Shown: piece by piece, positions 54,671 through 64,000 of the stretch
Layout: every line of letters begins with the position of its first letter
Position numbering within the stretch: position 1 is the stretch's first letter
NCBI RefSeq assembly: GCF_029784165.1
Contig: NC_073696.1
Coordinates: 99,998,065-100,062,064, forward strand
Direction of reading: 5' to 3'
DNA from: Wyeomyia smithii
Taxonomy: Eukaryota; Arthropoda; Insecta; Diptera; Culicidae
DNA: 64,000 nucleotides
Program-made: the position numbers and the translations under genes
The notes under the pieces: generated by a model
The model's input: the letters and a program-made list of their open reading frames with translations, nothing else
Database searches by the model: none
What the model was told of the DNA's origin: nothing

Positions 54671-57600
54671 GTTACTTACTTTCCTAACCGGGTTTAGAGC
54701 GACCTCTTCTGGTGGAACTTTTGGTTCTACAGATCCATTAATACCAAATGACGAAATCGTGGGGAAAGACGAAAAGGGTCACTGGCTGTCGGTTCTCTGT
54801 TATGAACTGCTGTGTGATCTTCAGTTGAGATTATTCAACCTGTGACGATCTATGAGGACAGTTGGTGAACATCTTCACGATGGCGCTGGGCCTTGAATGA
54901 TTCGAATATCTACGGCAAACAGTTGGGCTCCACAGTCAAAAAGTGGGTGACGAAGTAGGCACTGCCATGCCGTTGAAAAGCGGCTATGGAGAAGACTTTC
55001 AGTCATTCGCAGTCAAGACGTGCAATCATTATCTACGATCATTTTTCAATAAACTGTTTCTTGTTCGTTAACGTTAACGTTTCTGAGTTCGTCTTTGTCC
55101 GTTCAAGTCTAAGAAGAAATGGGAATTACCGATTATCAATCAAACTTCACGTTTATAACGTCTTCTCCTGTCTATAATGTTAGGTTTGTTTATATTGTGG
55201 TGGTTCATATTGTGACGGTATATTGACGGTTTTTGGTAGGTACCCCAATATTTTTTTCACAAAAATCTGAAAATAAACAATGAATTGCTACAAATTTGAA
55301 CCCACCTGTTTTACTCATCATCAAACCGGCTGTTTTTATTTTTAAATCACTGCTAGAACTTTTTTAGTAATATTGTCTTTTGCGATCGCGGTTGTCATTT
55401 ATTGTCGCTGAAAGGCTCAAATAAGTTTCTAAGTAATTAATGCTAAAGAAGGACTCAGTATAAAGATTTTTCTCAATTGATTGTAAAATGGTTAAAAAAT
55501 ATTGTTTGTCATTTTATTTTACCGTACATCGCAATTATAGCCTACAATCGAATTAATTGCAGCTTTCGTAAAACTTGTTTAAAATTGCGGTTTTGAGTGC
55601 TCAGCTGCCATTCTGACGTGTGTGTATTTTCATATTAAATCACAAGCCGAGGAGCATCCTTGCGCAAGGACTCGGAAGTCGGCCGTTGCAGGGAACAAAA
55701 CGGACACGGAATGTTAATTACCCGTACTAGCTACCGAGTGAACATATGAAAGGAAATCAAAGTACGAAACGGGAGAAGCCTGAAAGTTAGGCAAGGCGTA
55801 AATTACTCGTTACGTGGAGCAATTAACTTCCCTAGTCTCGAGTGATTTCGTTTCGATGAACATTTGCCAGGCGGCAGCTGTACGGACGAATACTGACTGC
55901 GTCGTTGGCAGAAAATTTATTTCGATTTCGTTCATGTGGAAATTCGTAGCGAGAGGAGCATTTTCGTCGCTGCACTGACGTATTCTCTGTCATCATCGTT
56001 AACGTTACACCGTCGTCGTCCTCGTCGCCGTCGGTGAGCAGCAGCAGCAGCACAGTACAGTGCGCCCGTGTAACACCCGAGCTGAGGAAAGCTCATTATG
56101 GATGAAATGAAAATTTTTCAACGAAAAAAAAAAAATATATCCGGAGGGCATGCGGATTGCTGTTCAGCCAGAGTTATACTGCACAAAGCAAATTGAAATG
56201 AAAATATTCAATCAGTGCTGATTACGGCATTCACGAAACTCCGTGGTTTAAATGAGTTTATTATATACATAGTACACTTGCTGTTAATTTATTATGTTTA
56301 TAGCGTAACTTACCCAAGATCAAGAGTGTTTTGTATCACTAATGAGAAATTTCGAAGCTCAACTTTATTTTATTAAATCCAATTATCAACACTGTATGTT
56401 TGTCAAAATAAAATGTTGGTAATTGGTTACTTTTGCACTCGATCATAGCATTGTACTTTGCATGACAACTTTTTTCTAGAGAGATCATTACTTTCTTTTC
56501 TGCACAAGTCGCAAAACCGAATTCCAAACAATGGGAATAATATCTCTTAATGAGTGATGTCAACATACTGGCATGCCTTTCGCACCACAAATATGTATAT
56601 TCATTAAATTGTGCAAGTCAAGCCATGATGGCGATTGCAAATAGCTTTGTGCAGCAATAAATTGTGCATTTAAAGGGCAATAAATTGCTTATTGGAAATA
56701 AATCGATAATAGGGTGATCCAGAATTGCATTATATCTGGTAACCTGGAGGCTCAACTTTGAAATGAAAGCTTAAAGTATTAACAATAACGTTTACTATGG
56801 CAGTAACTTTGGGAAATGCGGTTTAGAATGCGATTTATAAAAAAGACAGATTTTTCAAGATTTAAAAGTTTTAGGCACTTCGAATTTCAATTAAATTCTA
56901 TGTTTTAAATTGTCAACGGATTCCCTATGATTTAAACTATAAGCCAGATTGTTTTCTGGGCAAGTCAAAGTCTCAAGCATGTTGTTTAACTATTCAAAAA
57001 ATATTAAAAAAAAAATACTATAAAAACCTGTCTTTTTTCCTAAAAAGCAGCCATAGCAAAGATTGTTTCAACACTCTAAACTTTCATTTAGAGGGTGAAG
57101 ATCCAGGCGTTCAGACACTCTAATCGAAAATGTGGGAAGGCTGGTGGGGTAAGATTATTGAATAAAGAGTCGCTTTTCTCCTGGAAGTAGAGTGCTGTAT
57201 CAAAAACGGACCAATCTAGAAACAATCTATCCCTCTACTTTAAAGAAAGATTTTTTTTATTCGACTTGAATGCATTTCAATATACAGTTTTTTGATCATT
57301 GAGTTTGTATCATGATCGAATCGGGGTGAATCATGAGAGGATTCAACTTGCGTGTCGAAGTTCAAATGTTATCGAAGCATTTTACTGAGAAAAACATTGG
57401 TTTTTTAATCCTGCATGTTATTTGAACTCCACTGGGAGTAGTTATTGTGGCGAGAAGGGAGGCAGAAATTCTAATAATCTCCCTAATATTAACGGTTCTA
57501 AGTCTTATGCAAAGAACCGTATTTGAGATGAGATTCCTGTTCTTTAGAACTTGTTTCTAAAACTGCGTATATCCGGATCCTAACTTCGAAAGTAAGCCAA

Positions 57601-58949
57601 CATCCACCTAAGAGTCGAGACTAATCATAACGATAGCTACAGGTAAAGTTTACCCTGCAGCAATAAACTTCACAGTGAAAACAACTGCTAAAAGCTGTCG
57701 GAACCAATTACCTAGGCAAACATTTCCAGACTCAGCTGCAGTGGGAACATTCTACCCGGCAATGATATCCACTGAGTTGTTTTTCCAATCAATCAAGAAA
57801 GTTAGATCTTTTTCCCTACAGTAGTCATACGACGAGCTAGCAAATGCGCTAAGCTCCGTATGCTACTCTCACTCAACGAATGGTGATTGATCTTTTAGCT
57901 AAAAGGATTAGTTTCTTCTGTCATCCCTTCTCATTTCGGCAGACCTTTGCAATAAATAGTGCTGCAGTTCCTCTGACTACTTTCCGCAAATTCGGATCTT
58001 ATCACTAGTAACACTCGGGATGGAACAAGCTAGCATACGCTCGATGTATGCTAAACTTGCGTTTGCTTGAGCATCGAAGGGAAAACTTTCCGACAGGTTT
58101 ATGACGGGATGTGGATTTCAAGTTTTTGGGCAAAAGTAATGTAGTTATTTGATGCCTTCCTAGAGTTAGTTAGTTAGACGGCAAAGATCTGAACATCGCA
58201 AAATATGCTAAATTTATGTTATCTCTTTTCACAAAGCTTTTTATAGTTTTACAAATAATCAAGTTCTTCCTAGGGAAGATTATTCCGCGTCACTGAACCG
58301 GTATTTTTAAAATGTTCTCATGTCAAATTTCAGATAAAAATAAGGATTAATTTGATTGTAAACAATCCATTTTTACGACCACGATTTATATGATTGCACT
58401 TCTGTTTCGTCTTGAATTGGTATACCGTCAAGCTATAAACTGGAGAGTACATCGATGATTACCAAGTTCAATTTTACACCCGTAGATATTTTTTTAAAAT
58501 TTAATGGACATTTATTTACCACAGTTCTGTTGGCAAGTTTACGCTGGTGACCGGCTATCAGCATCAACCATGCATTATATATATTTACGACCGTTGCAAA
58601 CCGGAACAGCAAACCTCAGCAGTAGTGCGGGTTCGCGCGAGGGAGAATCTTGCTGAAAAATTCATACCATCCCACAGTGACAATTGAACTGCGGTTTTAT
58701 TACATTTTCAGCACTCTGTTACATTTCATCTGGTAGAGGTTCACCCTTGGGTACAAAAAAAAGCAATGCATAAACAAGAGCAGTTTGATATGATTTTGTT
58801 GCGGGGAATTCCCAATTGTGGATGGATCTAATAGCTCTCAATTTCAGTTTGTTTTGAAATATATTTTGATCGTCCGTCTTTTCATTAATCAATTGTAAAT
58901 AAATATACATGTCCACCCGGAATATTATCAAAGCTAAATATATGTTAAA
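54671..58949. other. 4.3-kb stretch without a recognised gene
   Basis: Mostly AT-rich single-copy-looking sequence. The part at 55840-56090 is GC-richer with CAG/CTG and GTC runs and could belong to an untranslated exon or promoter, but I cannot tie it to a gene. The N-terminal exon of the Cdk5 activator was looked for here and not found. Confidence 0.45.
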
Positions 58950-59408
58950 GGGTATTTGTTCCATCATTCATCTCACTAAACCGACATTCGCGGAGAAGGT
59001 ACAGATTAAACACCAAATTTTCACCGAATCATTGCAAAAAATAAATTAAATACGTTAGCCTGCTTTTTTAGAATCACCCAGCAATAAAAGTATAGTAATC
59101 TTAGCGAAGTTTATTCTAAATTTCGTGAGACAAACCATTTTTCACAACGCTCTCATATTCATCTCAATACTTAAATCACTGCTCAATCATTCATCTCGCG
59201 ATGCCTCAATATTCATCAAACTTTTAACGGTTTTCGTAAAGGAACGTGTCTGCATAACGTTTGCGATGATAAAAATGGACAAAAGTTGCCGATTTTTCAT
59301 GGGTTTACCTTTAATCGCACTGACGAAACTACTCATGCATCATCAATCATACTAACCCATGAGTTAGCAAAAAAAATTGACAGCTCTATCAATCAAACTC
59401 TAACTGTG

Positions 59409-60372
59409 ATGGCGAAAAAAAGTGAAGCTACTCCGTTCAGAAGTGTGCGCGTTCGAAGACGGGCATCGTGCGACACTTTGTGGACGCCGGGTATACCCGT
59501 TCCGGCATCTACAACATCTTGACACTATTGGACAAAGATCAGAGCATCGAAAGAAAGCCCGGTCCCGGACGGCCAACGACCCTGAGCGACAAGAAGCTTC
59601 AAAGGATGTTGAAGAGGAAGACTGAGGGAAAAGTGGCTACATTGCTGCGTGCACTTGGCCGGAAGGTTGGAGCATGCGGTAAAACAGTGAAAAAGTACCT
59701 GGAGAACATGAACATACATGTCAGGAAGCGGCCACTGGTCTCTGAGCTGCAGGCAATGACGCAGCGGCAGCGCATGAATAATTTGGTCAAGTCGATTTTT
59801 CCGGTGAATCACGACGTGGCGGAGATGATGGACGACGAGACCTATCTCACCCTGGATAGCAACGACTGGCAGGGCACTTCGTATTCTACTTCCCCCATGT
59901 AGGAAGTGAGCTCCTTGGTGAAGTTCATTTCACAGACGCCGAGTTCCCCAGGAAAGTGCTGCTGTGGGTGACAATCAGCGAGAAGGGGATGTCAGAGCCG
60001 CTTTTCTTTCGCTCTGGACTGGCAGTGAACAGGGAAATTTATAGTACAAAGAGCCTGCCGGAAGTTGTGTCGTTAATCAAGAAGCACCATAAAGGCGAAG
60101 ACGCGATGTCTGCCCATTACTCGAAGCGATCGTTGAAGAAGATGGACCGGCTGAATATCGAAGTGGTACCCAAGTCGGTAAACCCGCTCAATGACCCCCA
60201 GCCGCGTAATATTTACTCCAACAATTTTGTCACGAAAAGTGAGGAGGAATTAATAAATGAAACAAAGAAAGAACTCAAAAACATGTCTACACGCATGTTT
60301 TCATCCGCCAAGGCAATTGTTTCGGTTAACTACCGGAAGGTCCTAGATTTTGCTGTCAGTAAGCTAATATAA
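59409..60372 (+). pseudogene. Tc1/mariner (DD37-type) transposase remnant
   Basis: The frame 59468-59902 has an HTH-like start (VRHFVDAGYTRSGIYNIL), KPGPGRPTTLSDKKLQRML and MMDDETYLTLD with the first catalytic Asp. The second frame, 59956-60372, has LLWVTISEKGMSEPLFF, SAHYSKRSLKKM and NIYSNNFVTKSEEELI. In relatives SAHYSK is preceded by a WPDLA segment with the second Asp, and a RPIE-x-x-W segment precedes IYSNNF; both seem deleted here. With a frameshift between the two halves as well, it cannot be active. No clear terminal repeats were found. Confidence 0.78.
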
Positions 60373-60582
60373 TTATGTAGCTTCCATGGGAATTGCATCA
60401 AACTCAATTATTTGTCTTAGTTTTTTTATCAGAAAAAAACTCCATTTTTCAATGCATACGTAATGTCGCACCCCACTACAAAAACTTTTGAATATTGAAA
60501 ATTACAAAATTTTATGAAACTATTTTTTTTTAACATCCGCATGATATCTCGTGATGCATCATGAGGATACGGATGTGGGTTA

Positions 60583-63535
60583 CTTACCTTACCAAACAGT
60601 CCGAAGCCGTGGTGTGGCCTTTGCTGTACGTAAGAGTCGTGTCCATTCGACTCGGTCCATGGCTGCAGCTCTGCAGTCTGCGTAGGGTCCGCAGGTCGTC
60701 TTCCACCTGATCGATCCACCTTGCCCGCTGTGCACCTCTCCGTCTCGTCTCTGACGGATTGGTTTCAAGAACCATATTTACCGGGCTGTCGGACTACCGG
60801 TCTGATCAGCGTCTTGTAGATGGTTAACTTGGTGCGGCGGCGAATTCTACTCGATCGAAGCGTCCGCCGGAGACCAAAGTATGCACGATTTTCTGCCATA
60901 ATGCGCCGTTGAATTTCTCTGCTGGTATCGTTGTCGGCAGTTACCAGTGAGCCCAGGTACACGAACTCGTCGACCACCTCGATTTCATCACCACCAATTT
61001 GAACCCGAGGTGGGAGGTTACTGATACTGTTACTGTCTTCACGTGAACCCCTTCCTTTCATGTACTTCGTCTTCGATGCATTGATGACCAGTCCAATCTT
61101 TTTGGCTTCAGCCTTTAATCCGATGTACGTATCCGCCATCTTCACAAAGGTCCGAGCCACAATGTCGATATCGTCGGCGAAACCAAACAGTTGAACCGAC
61201 TTTTGGAAAATCGTGCCACTCGTGTTAATCCCCGCTCTTCTAATGACACCTTCCAGGGCAATGTTGAACAGTAGGCACGAGAGACCATCACCTTGCCTCA
61301 GCCCTCTTCGGGTTTTGAAGGGGCTCGAGAGTGCCCCCGAAACACGAACTACACACATCACTCGATCCATCGTCGCTTTGACCAACCGCGTCAGTTTGTC
61401 CGGAAAACCGTAGTCGTGCATAATTTGCCATAGCTTGTCCCGATCGATTGTGTCGTACGCCGATTTGATCGGCGATCGATGAACAAATGAAGTGTGGGCA
61501 CGTTATATTCGCGGCATTTCTGCATAACCTGCCGAACCGCGAATATTTGATCCGTGGTGGCGCGGGCACCCATAAATCCCGCCTGGTAATGCCCCACGAA
61601 CTGCTTCGCAAATGGCGATAGTCGACGGCAAAGTATTTGGGAGAGTACCTTGTAGGCGGCGTTCAACAGAGTGATTGCTCGATAATTGCAGCACTCCAGT
61701 TTGTCGCCCTTTTTGTAGATGGGGCACACAATACCCTCCATCCACTCCTCTGGTACTCGTTCTTCCTCCCAAACCTTGACAATGACCCAGTGCACGGCTC
61801 TAGCCAGTGTTTCTCCACCGTTTTTCAATAGCTCGCTGGGAAGTTGGTCCACTCCAGTAGCTTTGTTGTTTTTCAGCCGACCAATCTCCTCCCGACCTCC
61901 AGAAGATCGGGGGCTGGAATTCTAATGTCTTCTGCTCGTGCACCAAGATCAGTTGCCATACCGTCCTCGCGCTCTACTGCATCGACGTTTAGATGCTCGT
62001 CGAAGTGCTGCCTCCACCTTTCGATCACCTCACACTCGTCAGTAAGGAGGTTGCCATCCAAGCTCCTGCACATATCGGCTTGTGGCACGAAGCCTCAGCG
62101 GGAGCTGTTCAGCTTCTCGTAGAGCTTCCGAGTGTCATTAGCTTGGTACAGCTCTTCCATCGCTACGCGATCTCGGTCCTCTTGCTGGCGCTCTTTCCTT
62201 CCGAGGACTGAGTTTTGGCTGTTCCGTGCCTGTCGGTATCGTTCCATGTTCGCTCTCGTGCGGTGTTGCAGTATTCTCGCCCGTGCTGCATTCTTCTCCT
62301 CGACTAACCGTTTGCATTCGCCGTCAAACCAGTCATTTCTTGTACCTAGTAGCGCTACAGCAGTGCTACCTATGGCGGATCGGATGCTCCTCCAGCCATC
62401 TTCAAGGGTAGCTGCGCCAAGCTGCTCTTCCGTGGGTAGCACTGCCTCCAGCTGCAGCGCGTACTCCTGTGCAGCCTCGGCGTCCCGCAGTTGCTCAATA
62501 TTTGGTCGCGGCGTTCGACTTCGGCGGGTGTTATACACCGTCGATAGTTTTGAGCGCATGCACACAGCTACTAGGTAGTGGTCCGAATCTATATTCGCAC
62601 TGCGGTAGGTGCGAACGTTGATTATGTCGGAGAAGAACCTGCCGTCGATTAGAACGTGGTCGATTTGGTTCTCTGTCTGTTGGTCGGGTGATCTCCAGGT
62701 GGATTTGTGGATATCTTTGCGTGGGAAGAAGGTACTTCGGACTACCATACCACGGGAGGCCGCAAAGTTTACGCACCGATGGCCGTTATCATTAGACACG
62801 GCATGCAGGCTATCTGGTCCGATTACCGGTCTGTACATTGCCTCCCGGCCTACCTGAGCATTCATGTCCCCAATAACGATTTTCACGTCACGTCGCGGGC
62901 AGCTATCGTAGACCTGCTCCAGCTGCGCGTAGAACGCTTCCTTCTCATCGTCATGTAGTTGAAGAACCGGCCCTTTATCCTCAACATGTACATCCTTGCG
63001 TTGATCGGCTGCCACCCCATCACGCGTTGGCGCATCTTACCCAGTACTATGAAGCCGGTTCCCAGCTCGCTGGTTGTGCCACAGCTCTGGTAGAAAGTAG
63101 CCGCCCGGTGCCCGCTTCTCCATACCTTCTGTCCTGTCCAACAAAGTTCCTGCAGCGCTACGACTTCGAAGTTGCGTGGATGTAGCTCGTCATAGATTAT
63201 TCTGTCGCATCCTGGAAAGCAGAGCGATTTGCAGTTCCATGTCCCAAGTTTCCAATCGTAGTCCTTATTTCGTTGCCTAGGTCTATGCCGATTGTTCCGA
63301 TCCGTATTATCTCTTACGTTGTTTGTAACATGTTGTTTTCCGGGGCGGCTTGTTGGGCCTTCCCCAACCCCCTATCTCGCCGAGGGACCATCGTGTCAGC
63401 TCTGCTTAGAGTCCCACGCTGCCACCAGGACGTTGATCAGCCGCTCCTAACATGGAGATCAGACGCTGTTTTGAGCCGCACCATCTTGGTGAACAGACGG
63501 ATGCGGGTGCGAATGTCTATTTTCTACGGATTCGG
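60583..63535 (-). mobile_element. RTE-clade non-LTR retrotransposon (better preserved copy)
   Basis: Read on the minus strand: an AP endonuclease with DWKLGTWNCKSL (near 63250) and LQELCWTG, then after a frameshift IVIGDMNAQVG, ENQIDHVLIDGRFFSDI and SDHYLVAVC. The reverse transcriptase has QLPSELLKNGGE, YKKGDKLECCNYRAI, AGFMGARATTDQIFAVRQ, GLRQGDGLSCLLFNIALEG and FGFADDIDIVAR. The tail has FVYLGSLVTADND and RARWIDQVEDDL. The 3' end near GGTAAGGTAAG fits RTE short repeat tails. There are at least three frameshifts and an in-frame stop after KLNSSR, so it is recently inactive. The same family lies at 40270-42475. Confidence 0.9.
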
Positions 63536-63759
63536 ATATCTGTAACAACTCTAGTGTTAACACCCGAAAATTCAATCAAATTCAGAGCTTTCAAGTTAGT
63601 TCTTACGTAGTTCTAGCGTTCATACTTTGTAAGAAAATATGAGTTTTTTCTAGTTTATATTCGATTTGAGATCAATGTTTCATGAAATGAATATAGGGGC
63701 TGACAGGTATAATGGAACAATTTCTTAATGTGTTGTATTGTGGCTAAATCCTGAGACTG

Positions 63760-64000
63760 AGGCAACTAGGCTGCAAAATAACACGTTTTTATTCAACACA
63801 AGAAAACCAAAGTATTATGCAATTCTATCATTTCAATTGTGATTACAATTAGCTTTAAATGTTGTGCGTGAGGTGCCAGTACATTAAGAACAATTAAAAA
63901 TTGAACAGCATTTTCACTACGCGCACGATTGCTCCACCAAAAAAAAAAGGACAAAATTTCAACCGTCAACATTGTTGTTGCCACTAACTGTCAGAAAAGT
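63760..64000. repeat. Repeat block shared with 25765-26060
   Basis: This matches the sequence outside the right end of copy A of the GGGGAACTGC element and continues to the window edge (CACTAACTGTCAGAAAAGT). It suggests both copies sit in, or are part of, the same larger repeat. Confidence 0.6.

Larger units (their letters stand above)
58950..63724. mobile_element. GGGGAACTGCTCCATTATT-family TIR element (copy B), split by two younger elements
   Basis: The left ~400 bp match copy A at 24061 (ATTAAACACCAAATTTTCAC, ACAA(A/C)CATTTTTCACAACGCT, and CACTGCTCAAT). The right ~180 bp match its right end, with ATAATGGAACAATTTCT near 63712. A Tc1/mariner remnant and an RTE lie between. The ends are decayed, so boundaries are approximate. 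Confidence 0.65.

Noticed and set aside
55832..56053. N-terminal exon of the Cdk5 activator
   Set aside because: The region is GC-richer, but the encoded peptide (MLLLLLTDGDEDDDG...) does not resemble the conserved p35 N-terminus and no donor fits clearly.

Overview
The window is eukaryotic, AT-rich and dominated by transposable elements. It looks like mosquito DNA, most likely a culicine such as Aedes. The grounds are a two-domain (atypical) odorant-binding protein gene, an ITmD37E transposon, RTE and Jockey-like non-LTR elements, BEL/Pao and copia remnants, a tRNA-derived SINE and many TA-, TAA- and 8-bp-target MITEs. The species is inferred from gene and element types only.

Two host genes are supported. 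The first is a Cdk5 activator (p35/Cdk5alpha type) on the minus strand. Three consecutive coding exons are visible (44006-43869, 22620-22415, 22181-22028, stop at 22028) and they splice in frame with canonical GT/AG sites. The intron between the first two is 21.2 kb and filled with nested transposons. The N-terminal exon is not in the window. The second is an intronless two-domain odorant-binding protein gene on the plus strand (46076-46873). If the missing Cdk5 activator exon lies to the right of the window, this gene is nested in that intron on the opposite strand.

Region by region: 1-11 kb holds MITEs, a reverse transcriptase scrap, a 540-bp direct duplication and a minisatellite. 11.8-15.1 kb is a DNA transposon with roughly 1-kb inverted repeats around a broken transposase, itself hit by a SINE and a hAT-type MITE. 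15.3-17.2 kb is a BEL/Pao scrap and a cluster of one MITE family with 7-bp target duplications. 17.2-22.0 kb is the downstream side of the Cdk5 activator, with no other gene seen. 22-32 kb is intron with several well-bounded non-autonomous elements. 32.2-40.1 kb is a mariner-like remnant interrupted by a 6.7-kb foldback element. 40.3-42.5 kb is a decayed RTE. 44-64 kb holds the odorant-binding protein gene, an ITmD37E element with an inverted duplication of its own 5' end, a Jockey-like element, a histone H2B pseudogene scrap, a copia scrap, and a TIR element carrying a Tc1/mariner remnant and a second RTE.

The most unusual object is the foldback element (33104-39798, TSD TAA). Each of its 2.4-2.6 kb arms carries a captured piece of an anillin (scraps)-like gene: both PH-domain exons and the 62-bp intron between them. 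Both arms share a frameshift, so the fragment was captured as genomic DNA and duplicated into an inverted pair afterwards. Single-arm insertions and one single-arm deletion give a relative order of events.
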